Source: Fibrisoma montanum (GTDB taxonomy: Bacteria > Bacteroidota > Bacteroidia > Cytophagales > Spirosomataceae). Taken from it: a DNA stretch of 64,000 nucleotides. Positions 33,888 through 43,330 of the stretch are shown in pieces. The stretch's first letter is position 1, and every line of letters begins with the position of its first letter. The stretch is from assembly GCF_003583365.1 (NCBI RefSeq), contig NZ_QXED01000015.1, forward strand, positions 1-64,000. Reading direction: 5' to 3'. The notes beneath the pieces were generated by a model. That model ran no database searches. It was given only the letters and a program-made list of their open reading frames with translations, and had not been told where the DNA came from. The position numbers and the translations under genes were made by a program.

Positions 33888-35213
33888 TTACATCGCCAGC
33901 TTCTGCTGCACAACGCCTTCGAGGTATTCGCGGATGGGACCAATCTTAATCTGGCTCAAGACGTCTTCGGCGAAGGCGTACATAAGCAGCGTTTTGGCTT
34001 CGTCTTTCGGGATACCCCGCGACCGCATGTAGAACAGCGCTTCTTCGTCGAGCTTACCCGTTGTTGTGCCATGTGAGCACTTTACGTCGTCGGCGAAGAT
34101 TTCGAGCTGGGGTTTGGTGTTCATCGACGCGTTGGGTGATAACACCACGTTCTTGCACGACTGGTAGGCATTGGTCTTCTGCGCATCCGGCCGAACGAAG
34201 ATTTTGCCGTTGAAAACGCCCGTACCGCTGTCGTCGAGGATACCTTTATAGAGTTCATTGCTGTAGGAGTTCGGCATGGCGTGGTCAACCAGTGTGTGGT
34301 TGTCGACGTGCTGCCGTCCATTGGGCATGTACAGGCCGTACATGAACGCTTCGCAGTGCTGACCGTTCAGGACAATGTTCAGGTTATTACGCACAAAATT
34401 ACCGTTCAGCGTAACCGTTGCCGAGTAAAAATGGCTGTTATCGGCCTGATACACCTGCGTCGTGCCAATATGATAGGCCGCATCGCTTTCGTTCTGCACC
34501 TTGTAGTATTGAGCGCGGGCATCCTGCTCGACCACGATCTCCGTAACGGCATTGCTGAAGCTCGACCGGTCGCCGAGCGTACGGTACGATTCGGCCACGG
34601 TTACCTCGGCGTTACGGCCGACGATGATCAGGTTGCGGGGCTGTGAGGCAATGTTCTTCTCGCGGGCGTCGGTGATGAAGCGCAGGATAATGGGCTGTTC
34701 GACCGTTTTGCCGTTCGGTACACGTACCACCACGCCATCGTTGGCCAGGGCCGTGTTCAGGGCCGTAAAGGCGTTGTCCTGGTAATCGGCGTAGCGGGCA
34801 AAATGTTTGTCAATCAACTCCGGTTCGGCTTTCAGCGCGTCGGCGAAGCTGGTGATTTGTACATGGTCGGCCGGGCTCACAAGGCGCGACAGCTCGGGCT
34901 TGTACTGCCCGTTCACAAAGTAAAGAATGTTACCTTCAAGATTTGGGATCTGAAGATCATCCATGTCAGCTTCCGAAATGGAGGAGGCACCGTCGATATC
35001 AAACGCCTGTCTGATCAGGCTGTTGACGTTCGAGTACTTCCATTCTTCGTGCTTGATGGTTGGGAAGCCCAGCCGCTCAAACTGCTGCAACGCAGACCGG
35101 CGCAGCTGATGCAGCGGAGCTTTGCTCTCGCCGTTCAATCGCTCTTCGTTCGCCCGGAAAGCCGCCAGCAACTGGTCTTTAAACTGGTTGTATTGTTGAT
35201 TCGATGGAGTCAT
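33888..35213 (-). CDS. sufD: SufD Fe-S scaffold subunit
   Basis: The 441-residue protein has the SufBD beta-helix core. Marks include RLGFPTIKHEEWKYSNVNSL at the start, TVAESYRTLGDRSSFSNAVT in the middle and CSHGTTTGKLDEEALFYMRS near the end (the conserved His/Cys region), followed by RGIPKDEAKTLLMYAFAEDV. It forms SufBC2D with SufC and a SufB that must be encoded elsewhere. It is 125 bases upstream of sufS. Confidence 0.95.
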   Translation of the reverse strand: MTPSNQQYNQFKDQLLAAFRANEERLNGESKAPLHQLRRSALQQFERLGFPTIKHEEWKYSNVNSLIRQAFDIDGASSISEADMDDLQIPNLEGNILYFVNGQYKPELSRLVSPADHVQITSFADALKAEPELIDKHFARYADYQDNAFTALNTALANDGVVVRVPNGKTVEQPIILRFITDAREKNIASQPRNLIIVGRNAEVTVAESYRTLGDRSSFSNAVTEIVVEQDARAQYYKVQNESDAAYHIGTTQVYQADNSHFYSATVTLNGNFVRNNLNIVLNGQHCEAFMYGLYMPNGRQHVDNHTLVDHAMPNSYSNELYKGILDDSGTGVFNGKIFVRPDAQKTNAYQSCKNVVLSPNASMNTKPQLEIFADDVKCSHGTTTGKLDEEALFYMRSRGIPKDEAKTLLMYAFAEDVLSQIKIGPIREYLEGVVQQKLAM

Positions 35214-35217
35214 AATT

Positions 35218-35300
35218 AGTTTACAGTTTACAGTTCACGGTTTACGGTTGGTTGGGTAGCCGGCAGGTTATACACCAAATACCGTAAACCGAACACTGTG
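35218..35300. repeat. Intergenic imperfect inverted repeat (tttacagttt type)
   Basis: agtttacagttcacggttta at the left pairs imperfectly with accgtaaaccgaacactgtg at the right, across about 30 bases. It lies between sufC and sufD inside the operon. A related tttacagttt unit is found at 30640-30690. The elements look like members of a dispersed repeat family. Confidence 0.5.
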
Positions 35301-35305
35301 AACGG

Positions 35306-36061
35306 CTAAGCAGCTTCGGCTTCGGCCCGAATCCAGTCGTACCCTTTCTCCTCCAGCTCGAGGGCCAGTTCTTTGGGGCCGGATTTTACGATGCGGCCTT
35401 TGTAGAGTACGTGAACAAAATCCGGAATGATGTAGTCGAGCAGGCGCTGGTAGTGGGTCACGACGATGGTAGCCCGCTCCGGCGAACGCAGCTTGTTCAC
35501 CCCTTCGGCAACGATTCGCAGCGCATCAATATCAAGACCCGAGTCGGTTTCGTCGAGGATCGCCAGTTTCGGTTCGAGCATGGCCATCTGGAAGACTTCG
35601 TTCCGTTTCTTTTCGCCACCCGAGAACCCTTCATTCAGTGACCGGCTCAGCAACGACTGGTCAATGTTAACAAGTTTCATTTTCTCTTTCATCAGTTTCA
35701 GGAACTGCACGGCATCGAGCGGGTCCTGACCCCGGTGTTTGCGAATTTCGTTCAGGGCTGTTTTGAGAAAGTTGGTTGTGCTTACGCCCGGGATCTCGAC
35801 CGGATACTGAAACGCCAGAAAGATACCCGCAGCCGCCCGGTCTTCGGGTGCCATGTCGAGCAGATCTTCGCCTTCAAACAGGACCGTTCCCTCGGTGATT
35901 TCGTAGTCTTCGCGACCAGCCAGTACGGAAGCCAATGTACTTTTTCCGGAACCGTTCGGGCCCATGATCGCGTGAACTTCGCCGGCATTAATCTGAAGAT
36001 TGATGCCCTTTAATATCTGTTTATCGCCAATTGAGGCCTGTAAATTGCTGATAGATAACAT
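35306..36061 (-). CDS. sufC: SufC ATPase
   Basis: A 251-residue ABC ATPase with Walker A GPNGSGKST (about residues 34-42), the SufC-type signature LNEGFSGGEKKRNE, and Walker B LAILDETDSGLD. It drives the SufBCD scaffold. Here it is the first gene of the suf cluster. sufB, normally directly upstream in Bacteroidota, is absent; a secreted DUF11 protein gene precedes instead. Confidence 0.95.
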   Translation of the reverse strand: MLSISNLQASIGDKQILKGINLQINAGEVHAIMGPNGSGKSTLASVLAGREDYEITEGTVLFEGEDLLDMAPEDRAAAGIFLAFQYPVEIPGVSTTNFLKTALNEIRKHRGQDPLDAVQFLKLMKEKMKLVNIDQSLLSRSLNEGFSGGEKKRNEVFQMAMLEPKLAILDETDSGLDIDALRIVAEGVNKLRSPERATIVVTHYQRLLDYIIPDFVHVLYKGRIVKSGPKELALELEEKGYDWIRAEAEAA

Positions 36062-36094
36062 GATAGGTTAGTCGTGGCAGCTAAAATGAAGCCG

Positions 36095-36102
36095 CAAAGT
36101 TA
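36095..36102 (-). promoter_or_regulatory. Candidate -7 box for sufC
   Basis: On the minus strand the eight bases taactttg match TAnnTTTG exactly, 33 bases before the sufC start. No clear TTG lies at the right distance upstream, so the promoter call is moderate. If correct, the suf message starts at sufC and excludes sufB. Confidence 0.45.
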
Positions 36103-36228
36103 ACACATGATTCGGTACTATACCTGTTACCGTAACAAATTCAGCGGGTTAAAAGTTGACGCCTGGCGTTAACAAAAAACCGGCTCCTGAAAAACACGGG
36201 CCGGTTCGCTGATCGGTATAGCCTGAAT

Positions 36229-37470
36229 TTATCGTCCACCCCCTTCGGATGGGGATAAGCCCACCGGGATACGGAGCGATTTTCGGAGTGAAGTTCCCGC
36301 TGTCGACCGTCGGCTTCGGGTCTGCGCAATGACCGTCGGCACACACCGGGCGGGCGGACAGGTACAGATCGTGGGCGGCAACAAAACGGTCTGGTCGGCA
36401 TAGCATCCTGACGCGTTGTAGACACGGATCGTATAGGGCGTACTGCTGGCAACGGCCGCCAGATTAACGGCCAGAACGCCGTTGGCGGGTACCCGGGCGG
36501 TATCGGCTAACGGTGTTGCAGCAGTGAAACTCGTTCCGGGGGTAATCTGGTACCGAAAAGCCGCCGACAAACCCGTGACGGCAATCTGCCCGTTGCTTTG
36601 GGGCGTGTTGTTCAAACAAGTGGCGGCTGCGGCAAACAACTTAAAGGCCGGTATGGTGTCTTCTTCAACAATAAACGGACAGCAGCTCAAATCGGCGCAT
36701 TGACCGGCCAGGCTATCCGCCACCACCCGGTATTCGCCAGGAGCCGATACGGTGAATGAGTTAACCGGGCTGTCCTGCACCAACACCGAGCCCCGGTACC
36801 ACTGATAGCGGCTGTAACCCGTTTTGACGGAAAGCACAAACTGGTATTCACTACCGCGGCAGACCTTGATAGGTACAGACGTACAGGCCTGAACCGTATC
36901 GACGCCGGGCAACGATGCGGTATTATATACAAGCCCATCCAGCAGGATTCTGGCCCGGATGATCAGGGTTGCCGAATCGCCGGGCGCTACGTTGGTGAGT
37001 GACCACGTACCCCCGGGAGCGGCCGCCGTGAATGAGCCGGCCGATGCGGTGGCCGCGATAAATTGCAGGTTGGTATCCAGTGAATCCCGGATGCTGAGGC
37101 TGCCGGATGCGGCCAGTCCGTTGTTCATCAGGCTGATGGTGTAGGTGAGCGTATCGCCCACAGCCGCCCGGGATTTATTGACCCGCTTTGTCAGGTGCAG
37201 ACCAGGTAATGCTTTCGTCTCTGCGACCCTAAGGAAGGCGGGATGATCGGTTATGTCGACTGTTTTTGTCAGATCGGCCGGAAGGTCATTGGACCGATGC
37301 ACGAATGCAAGGCTGCTGGTAAGGTCAGGTGTTACCTGTTGACTGTTGCTATCAAACGCCTGGAATACCCGTCCGGATTGAGCCAGCACCTGGCTCCAGA
37401 CCAGGCTCACCAGCCAAACCAGCATCAGCCAGCCGCCAGGTTTAGTAGCGTGGGTATTAATTCGTCGCAT
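36229..37470 (-). CDS. Secreted protein with DUF11 domain
   Basis: A 413-residue exported protein. The signal peptide is GGWLMLVWLVSLVWSQVLAQ (about residues 12-31). A DUF11-type repeat follows (about 95-200: LTYTISLMNNGLAASGSLSI, WSLTNVAPGDSATLIIRARI). Next is an Ig-like/PKD-style region with YQWYRGS. The end is Cys-rich, then basic and Pro/Gly-rich (CTCPPARCVPTV and after). No LPXTG or T9SS C-terminal domain is clear. Function is unknown; surface display or adhesion fits the architecture. Confidence 0.8.
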   Translation of the reverse strand: MRRINTHATKPGGWLMLVWLVSLVWSQVLAQSGRVFQAFDSNSQQVTPDLTSSLAFVHRSNDLPADLTKTVDITDHPAFLRVAETKALPGLHLTKRVNKSRAAVGDTLTYTISLMNNGLAASGSLSIRDSLDTNLQFIAATASAGSFTAAAPGGTWSLTNVAPGDSATLIIRARILLDGLVYNTASLPGVDTVQACTSVPIKVCRGSEYQFVLSVKTGYSRYQWYRGSVLVQDSPVNSFTVSAPGEYRVVADSLAGQCADLSCCPFIVEEDTIPAFKLFAAAATCLNNTPQSNGQIAVTGLSAAFRYQITPGTSFTAATPLADTARVPANGVLAVNLAAVASSTPYTIRVYNASGCYADQTVLLPPTICTCPPARCVPTVIAQTRSRRSTAGTSLRKSLRIPVGLSPSEGGGR

Positions 37471-37801
37471 GAGAGAATGGTGTATTGCTGCATCAACAAA
37501 CGCGGTAACGCCTGGTGTGGTAGCACCGGCAAAGCCGGCGGCCGCGTTGGCCCGGATCAGCCCTGCTCAAGCCGAGATTGAACTAACCCGAACCGGTTTG
37601 GTGAAAGCAGTGACAAAATATGTGCCAGAGTATAGTCTTTTTAGTCTACTGTTTACTTAGAGAATGGGTTGAATTTAGGGCTAGTTACGCTGAAATGACC
37701 GTCAGCGAGCCGTTCCGCTGCTCACGTTAGCTTTCTTTTCCGGCCGCAAAACTGTACCTTGCCAACCCGGCAGGTTGCTTTATGGCCTTGCCGCTGATTG
37801 T
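37471..37801. other. Divergent intergenic region, no gene seen
   Basis: This 331-base gap lies between the DUF11 gene (minus) and the arginine deiminase-like gene (plus). No coding pattern is convincing. tgtaccttgc at about 37752 is a weak -7-like box for the plus-strand gene. A TTG start at 37775 would extend that gene but is not supported by family structure. Confidence 0.4.
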
Positions 37802-39346
37802 ATGAAAAATGGAAAACACGCTCTTGAGGCTCCAACTACGGCCGTAACCACGGACTCTATATTGACTAATTCATCGTCGCCGACAAAGCAGGCACCTGAG
37901 GGTCGGCCGGCCAATCGAATCAACGTTTCTTCTGAAGTTGGTACCCTGAAACGACTGCTCATTCACAGTCCGGATCGGGGATTAGGCAAAGTAATTCCGT
38001 CCAAAGCGCAGGACTGGCTCTTTGAAGATATTGTGCATCTCGACATGATGCGTCGGGACGAATACGATTACTACGTCAAGATTCTTCTGTATTTTCTGGA
38101 TCCTGGCAAAGTCCAGGGGAAGATCGACTCGCTGGGGCCCGATGCTGACCGGTCGTTCTTTAAGCCCGACCATCCGGATTATTTTAAATCCGATAAAGTC
38201 ATTGATATTCAGTGTCTATTGTCCGACATCCTGGCCGACGATGAAATACGCCCGAAGCTGATCGCGTCGATCTGCGCCGTCGAACGTACGTCGTTCCGGA
38301 TTCAGCAGCAGCTCAACCAGTACGATCCGGTCGAACTGGCTAAAATCCTGATTTCGGGGTCGCTGCCCGACCGGGCGATGCTCTTCGCTCCGCTGCCCAA
38401 CTTTATTTTTACCCGCGACATCGGCATCATCATCAACGACCACATTCTGCTGAACAAGCCCGCCAAACTAGCCCGGACCCGTGAGGCTTTGCTGGCTCAG
38501 TATATCTTCTTTCATCACCCGCTGTTTGCCGACTACCAGGATAAAATCATCGAAATTCCGGACAACGAGTATGCCTTTCTGCTGGCCGAAGCCGACACCG
38601 ACCGCGACCTGACCCGGTCGACGCTGGAAGGGGGCGACGTGATGATGATTTCTCCGCGGCATCTGCTTATCGGAGTCAGCGAACGTACCACCCTGTATGC
38701 CGCTCAGCAGGTGATGCGGCTGGTGTTCGCCAAAAACCTGGTCGATACCGTCACCATCATCAAGATTCCGAAGAAGCGCGACTACATGCACATCGATACG
38801 ATTTTCACGCAGGTGAAACGGAATGTGTGGGTGTTGCTGGGATCGCTGGCCCGGCTGGGCGACGAGGCCCGGAAGCGGGATATGCTGCACTTCTTTGCGC
38901 CGAAAGACCTGTCGGAAGATCTCCGCATTATGCAGTTTATCAAGGGGCTGGAACACAAACCCATCGAGATTGAAAACCTGGAGGACCTGCTGGCCGACAT
39001 CAGCAAGAACGATCTTGGCGCCACCGAGCCCGTGCAGTTTATTTATTCGGGTAACAACGAGTTTCCATTTGGAGCGCGTGAGCAGTGGACTGATTCCTGC
39101 AACCTGCTGGCCCTGAAAGACGGCGTGGTAATTGGCTACGACCGGAACGAAAAGACCGCCGAAGCGTTCCGCGAAGCCGGGTTCGACGTAGTCGCGGCCG
39201 TTGATCTGCTCGCTCGTTTTGAGCGTGGCGAATCATCGCCGGAAACCATCGAGAACACGTTTATCATGTTGCCGTCCGCCGAATTATCACGGGCGCGGGG
39301 TGGTTCGCACTGCATGAGTCTGCCGCTGCTGCGCGCAGACCTGTAG
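37802..39346 (+). CDS. Arginine deiminase-like amidinotransferase-fold enzyme
   Basis: The ATG at 37802 gives 514 residues. The first 40 are low-complexity. The catalytic domain starts at NVSSEVGTLKRLLIHSPDRG. Guanidino-modifying family marks are LPNFIFTRDIGIIIN, the substrate Asp/Glu in LEGGDVMMISPRHLLIG, NNEFPFGAREQWTDSCN, and the nucleophile cysteine in RGGSHCMSLPLL near the C-terminus. The protein is about 100 residues longer than ArcA, with an inserted helical block after VHLDMMRRDEYDYYV. It probably hydrolyses arginine or a related guanidine to citrulline and ammonia. The next gene, ctlX, would act on the product. Confidence 0.85.
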   Translation: MKNGKHALEAPTTAVTTDSILTNSSSPTKQAPEGRPANRINVSSEVGTLKRLLIHSPDRGLGKVIPSKAQDWLFEDIVHLDMMRRDEYDYYVKILLYFLDPGKVQGKIDSLGPDADRSFFKPDHPDYFKSDKVIDIQCLLSDILADDEIRPKLIASICAVERTSFRIQQQLNQYDPVELAKILISGSLPDRAMLFAPLPNFIFTRDIGIIINDHILLNKPAKLARTREALLAQYIFFHHPLFADYQDKIIEIPDNEYAFLLAEADTDRDLTRSTLEGGDVMMISPRHLLIGVSERTTLYAAQQVMRLVFAKNLVDTVTIIKIPKKRDYMHIDTIFTQVKRNVWVLLGSLARLGDEARKRDMLHFFAPKDLSEDLRIMQFIKGLEHKPIEIENLEDLLADISKNDLGATEPVQFIYSGNNEFPFGAREQWTDSCNLLALKDGVVIGYDRNEKTAEAFREAGFDVVAAVDLLARFERGESSPETIENTFIMLPSAELSRARGGSHCMSLPLLRADL

Positions 39347-39724
39347 CCAACCGGCCGGGCCGAAATCAAAAAATAGAACACCGATCGGGTGGTGAGCGTG
39401 GTTGGGGCAACTGGATTTTTCGGCCGCGCTCACGCTGTTTATCCGGCTGCGGATACGTGGCTTGCCAGAACCGCCGTACGTTTCCGGGGATTCATGCTAA
39501 GTCATTCTGTGTCAAAGCAAGTTCGGGCGTTGCCGGCAGCAACCTTGTGATCGAACCATAGACTTTGTCTGCAGTGAAATTGGCTGCCCGGGGTTGCTGA
39601 TGAACTTTCGAAAATGCAGTACGCGTTCATTCAAACGTTGAACAATTGCTTTATCAATACTAATTTGCCTGCCGGTTAGGTATAGCTAACCGGCCCAATG
39701 CTCACTGACTGATCAACTAACTTC
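39347..39724. other. Intergenic region with hairpin before ctlX
   Basis: No gene is seen in these 378 bases. A weak 7-base stem with a 28-base loop (gtgagcg at 39392, cgctcac at 39427) may end the preceding gene. A strong hairpin lies closer to ctlX: gccggttag at 39671-39679, complement at 39686-39694, loop of 6, ending 30 bases before the start codon. It could be an operator or an mRNA 5' structure controlling ctlX. Confidence 0.5.
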
Positions 39725-40654
39725 ATGCAATCACAGGCTACTTCTCAGATTTTGATGATTCGTCCCGTCCGGTTTGGCTTCAATGAACAGACCGCCGGGT
39801 CGAATGCATTCCAGGACATCAAAATGGCGGCTCAAACCAAAGATGTGGCTCAGGACGATGCCCTGCATGAGTTTGACGAAATGGCCCGCCAGCTTCGGGC
39901 CCTGGGTGTCGATGTGATTGAGTACGAAGACTCGATTGAGCCTTACACCCCTGATTCCATTTTTCCCAACAACTGGGTATCCTTCCACGCCAGCGGTACG
40001 GTCGTGCTGTATCCGATGCAGGCCGAAAACCGGCGGCTCGAACGGCGGATGGACATCATTGACGATCTGAGCCAGCGCTTCCACGTAGCGAAGGTGGTTG
40101 ACCTGACTGGATTTGAGCAGGAGGGTAAATACCTGGAAGGAACGGGCAGCATGGTACTCGACCGGATGAACCGGGTTGCCTTTGCGTGTCTGTCGCCCCG
40201 GACGCACCCGGACGTACTGGCAGAATTCAGCAACCGGACGCGCTACCGGGTTGTGTCGTTCCGGGCATCGGACGCCAACGACAAGGAGGTCTATCATACG
40301 AACGTACTGATGTGCATTGGCGATTCCTTCGCGGTGGTGTGTCTGAGCGCGATCAAGGACCCCGACGAGCGGCTGATGGTTCGGCAGGAACTGGAACGGC
40401 TGAACAAGCGTATCGTCGATATCTCGCTGGAGCAAATGGCTAGTTTTGCCGGTAATATGCTGCTGATTCAGAACCCGAAAGGACAGAAGCTACTGGTGAT
40501 GTCAACGCGGGCTTACAAGTCATTATCGCATAAACAGATTGATCAGCTGGATGATTATGCAACCCTCATCCATTTTGACTTGTCTATGGTTGAAGGAAAC
40601 GGGGGCGGATCGGCCCGTTGTATGATGGCAGAAGTGCATCTGCCAAGAAAATAG
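39725..40654 (+). CDS. ctlX: Citrulline hydrolase CtlX
   Basis: The 309-residue protein is a member of the guanidino-modifying superfamily. It shows MIRPVRFGFNEQTAGSNAFQ, IFPNNWVSFHASGTVVLYPM, LEGTGSMVLDRMNRVAFACL and the C-terminal nucleophile in GGGSARCMMAEVHLP. CtlX from Francisella removes the ureido group of citrulline to give ornithine. Paired with the deiminase-like gene upstream, it would give an arginine to citrulline to ornithine route that does not conserve carbamoyl phosphate. Confidence 0.92.
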   Translation: MQSQATSQILMIRPVRFGFNEQTAGSNAFQDIKMAAQTKDVAQDDALHEFDEMARQLRALGVDVIEYEDSIEPYTPDSIFPNNWVSFHASGTVVLYPMQAENRRLERRMDIIDDLSQRFHVAKVVDLTGFEQEGKYLEGTGSMVLDRMNRVAFACLSPRTHPDVLAEFSNRTRYRVVSFRASDANDKEVYHTNVLMCIGDSFAVVCLSAIKDPDERLMVRQELERLNKRIVDISLEQMASFAGNMLLIQNPKGQKLLVMSTRAYKSLSHKQIDQLDDYATLIHFDLSMVEGNGGGSARCMMAEVHLPRK

Positions 40655-40662
40655 AATTATTG

Positions 40663-40694
40663 TTTGCACATACAAATAAGGATTCTTACTTTTG
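40663..40694 (+). promoter_or_regulatory. marR promoter (-33/-7 type)
   Basis: TTTG at 40663-40666, a 20-base spacer and an exact TActTTTG box at 40687-40694. The regulator's ATG follows 25 bases later. Confidence 0.78.
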
Positions 40695-40718
40695 CAGAGG
40701 CAACACCAATAGAAAGCG

Positions 40719-41177
40719 ATGACCAAAGAAACGATTGATACAGCAGATGTAAACGTTGATAATCGGTACAGTGCCTGTTTACTGTTCTCGGCCAACGCGC
40801 TCGCGCGGGTAATCACGGCCATCGGTGATGAGGAGTTTGGTCGGCTGGGGCTGGCGTATTCGCATGCGTATCTGCTCCGGGAGGTGGTTGATCAGCCGGG
40901 GGTAACTCCTACCCAGTTGAGCAATACGTTGTTTCTGACACCTTCGACCATCACCCGGCTGATCGAAAAGCTGGAACAGAAGCAACTGGTGGAGCGCCGG
41001 GCGGAGGGGAAAAATACCAAAGTGTTTCCAACCATTAAAGGCGAGCAACTCCGCGACGAAGTCGTAGCGGCCTGGCTTCGGACGTGGGATCGGTATTCGA
41101 ATGCCATTGGTGAAGAACAGGTCAAAACCCTGACCCAGCAGATATTCAAGGCGGCTCAGTCGCTGGGTGCCGTTTAA
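40719..41177 (+). CDS. MarR-family transcriptional regulator
   Basis: The 152-residue winged-helix protein has a recognition segment TPTQLSNTLFLTPSTITRLIEKLEQKQLVE followed by the wing RRAEGKNTKVFPTIKGEQL. The N-terminus carries a CLLFSANALARVITAIGD dimerisation helix. It precedes a small gene and two NAD(P)-binding proteins on the same strand, likely its targets. Confidence 0.92.
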   Translation: MTKETIDTADVNVDNRYSACLLFSANALARVITAIGDEEFGRLGLAYSHAYLLREVVDQPGVTPTQLSNTLFLTPSTITRLIEKLEQKQLVERRAEGKNTKVFPTIKGEQLRDEVVAAWLRTWDRYSNAIGEEQVKTLTQQIFKAAQSLGAV

Positions 41178-41223
41178 ATTTTTTGCCTAAAGTTGTTGTG
41201 TGTACAAGCAATCAAATGTTGGT

Positions 41224-41436
41224 ATGAAAAAGAAAGAAGAAGCAGTAGGGCTGTTGGTAGGCAACGGCGATGCGGTCACGAAGCAGATTTGCCAGGCACT
41301 GGCTAAAGAAGGTATTACGGCGCTGGTCCGCCAGAAGGATACAGACGGCGTACTGCCTGCCGATGAACAGGTACGGCAGTTGGCCGGGGAGCCGGGAAAA
41401 GACCTCTTTTTCAACGGATGGAAATTGTTATTCTAA
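41224..41436 (+). CDS. Small Rossmann-like protein of unknown function
   Basis: The 70-residue product (MKKKEEAVGLLVGNGDAVTK, QICQALAKEGITALVRQKD) looks like the first beta-alpha-beta unit of an SDR enzyme. The glycine-rich loop has decayed to LLVGNGDAV, and the chain stops after a short acidic tail. It is either a remnant of a short-chain dehydrogenase or an independent small protein. It lies between marR and the NmrA-type gene. Confidence 0.55.
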   Translation: MKKKEEAVGLLVGNGDAVTKQICQALAKEGITALVRQKDTDGVLPADEQVRQLAGEPGKDLFFNGWKLLF

Positions 41437-41449
41437 CTAATCATACTTT

Positions 41450-42334
41450 ATGCAGTACGTAATCACGGGTTCGCTGGGTCATACGGCCAAGCCCATCACC
41501 GAAGGTCTCGTCAAAGCAGGCCACACCGTAACAGTAATTACCAGTAAACCCGACAACGCAGCCGCCATTGAGGCCCTGGGCGCTAAAGCGGCCGTGGGTT
41601 CGGTCGAGGATGGCGAATTTGTTAAACAGGCCTTTGCCGGGGCTGATGCCGTTTATCTGATGATTCCGCCGAAATGGGGCGTAACGGACTGGCGTGGCTA
41701 TCAGAACATCGTTGCCGATAATTACGTAGACGCCATCAAAGCCAACGACATCCGGTTTGCGGTGATGCTCAGCAGCATCGGTGCGCACAAAGGGCAGGGA
41801 ACAGGCCCGGTCGACGGACTCTATGATCTGGAACAAAAACTGAAAACGGTTGCCGGACTGAACGTGAAGGTGCTTCGCCCGTCGTATTTCATGGAAAACC
41901 TGCTCAGCATGGTTGGTATGATCAAGGGAGCCGGTATTGTCGGCAGCAACTTCGGGGCTGACAAAATTGTGCTCGTACACACGAGTGACATTGCCACTGT
42001 CGGGTTGCAGGAATTGCTGAATCTGGATTTCACAGGCATACGGGTTCAGTACGTTGCCAGCGATGAACGAACCGGACAGGAAATTGCCAGCGCACTGGGC
42101 GAGGCCGTCGGGAAGCCTGACCTGCCGTGGGTTGTGTTCTCCGACGAGCAGAGCCAGCAGGGTATGCTGCAGGTCGGTATGAACGACGAAATGGCGCGGC
42201 TCTATACGGAAATGGGCCATTCGATCGCCGATGGCTCCATGCAGGCAGACTACTTTGCCAACCGCCCGACGCTCGGAAAAGTAAAACTGGAGGACTTTGC
42301 CCGCAACGACTTTGCGCCGGCGTATCAGGGTTAA
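41450..42334 (+). CDS. NmrA-type atypical SDR (NAD(P)-binding)
   Basis: The 294-residue Rossmann protein has YVITGSLGHTAKPITEGLVK at the N-terminus with the glycine motif GSLGHTA in place of the usual GxxGxxG. VYLMIPPKWG follows. Short active-site residues of classical SDRs are missing. NmrA/QorB relatives sense or reduce quinones and NADP(H). It is probably controlled by the MarR gene upstream. Confidence 0.85.
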   Translation: MQYVITGSLGHTAKPITEGLVKAGHTVTVITSKPDNAAAIEALGAKAAVGSVEDGEFVKQAFAGADAVYLMIPPKWGVTDWRGYQNIVADNYVDAIKANDIRFAVMLSSIGAHKGQGTGPVDGLYDLEQKLKTVAGLNVKVLRPSYFMENLLSMVGMIKGAGIVGSNFGADKIVLVHTSDIATVGLQELLNLDFTGIRVQYVASDERTGQEIASALGEAVGKPDLPWVVFSDEQSQQGMLQVGMNDEMARLYTEMGHSIADGSMQADYFANRPTLGKVKLEDFARNDFAPAYQG

Positions 42335-42451
42335 TTAGTCCTTGATCTGTTTGATAACCAGTGATTTGTCGACGCTGGCAGGCATATCAATAAAACCAAA
42401 TCCTGTTTGTGTGAGTTGGGTTTAGGATACCACAGTAACCTGACTCGCACA

Positions 42452-43300
42452 ATGGGAATTAAAACCACCCTCATTACCGGAGCCAATTCTGGTCTGGGAC
42501 TAGCCACTGCCCGCGCACTTGCCCAGCGCAGTTTCGATCTTATCCTGCTTTGTCGTAACGAACAAAAAGGCCGCGAGGCACAGGCCGACGTGCAACGCGC
42601 CAATCCCAGCGTAACTGTCGACCTCGTTACCATCGATCTGGCTAACTTGGCTTCTGTTCGTCAGGCTGCCGAGCACGTCAAAAGCCACTATGACCGGCTC
42701 GATGTGCTTATCAACAACGCCGGCTATACACCCGCTAAGCTTGAATTTACGGCCGAGGGGATTGAGAAATCATTCTTTGCCAGCCACATCGGACATTTTG
42801 CATTGACGCAATACCTGACCGACCTGCTGACGAAAACAGCCGCTCAGACCGGCGATGTCCGAATCATCAACCTGTCGTCGGGGGCGCATCTGCTGGGCCG
42901 GAAAGAGCGGTTTTTCCGCCGGATCGATAACCTGGCGTTGTTTTCGGCTTATGGAGACGATAAACTGGCCAATCTGCTCCACGCCCGGAGTCTGGCTACG
43001 CACTTTTCCGGGCAGGGCATCACGGCCTATTCCGTTCACCCCGGTGCCGTACGAACCAATTTTGGCAGCGATACGCCCGGTTTTGTCGGGAAGGTATTCA
43101 AAGCGTTTGGGCCGGTAATGCGTACCCCCGAAAAAGGAGCACAAACCTCGGTTTTTCTGGCATCGGCCCCGCTTAAATCCATCGGCGAAAGCAACAACGG
43201 TGGCTATTTTGCCGACAGCCGTCCCAAGTCAACGCCCCACCGCGACGTAACCGACGACAATGCGGAGTGGCTCTGGCAGAAAACCATGCCCTACGTGTAG
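42452..43300 (+). CDS. SDR-family oxidoreductase
   Basis: From the ATG at 42452 the protein has 282 residues. It is a classical-to-extended SDR of the retinol-dehydrogenase type: TGANSGLGLA loop, NNAGYTP, a serine in NLSSGAHL and YGDDKLANLLHARSLA (Y-x3-K). The family reduces aldehydes and ketones; the substrate is unknown. A 117-base gap separates it from the NmrA-type gene. Confidence 0.9.
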   Translation: MGIKTTLITGANSGLGLATARALAQRSFDLILLCRNEQKGREAQADVQRANPSVTVDLVTIDLANLASVRQAAEHVKSHYDRLDVLINNAGYTPAKLEFTAEGIEKSFFASHIGHFALTQYLTDLLTKTAAQTGDVRIINLSSGAHLLGRKERFFRRIDNLALFSAYGDDKLANLLHARSLATHFSGQGITAYSVHPGAVRTNFGSDTPGFVGKVFKAFGPVMRTPEKGAQTSVFLASAPLKSIGESNNGGYFADSRPKSTPHRDVTDDNAEWLWQKTMPYV

Positions 43301-43330
43301 CAAACGTCGGGACGCTCGCCCTCGTATTGC

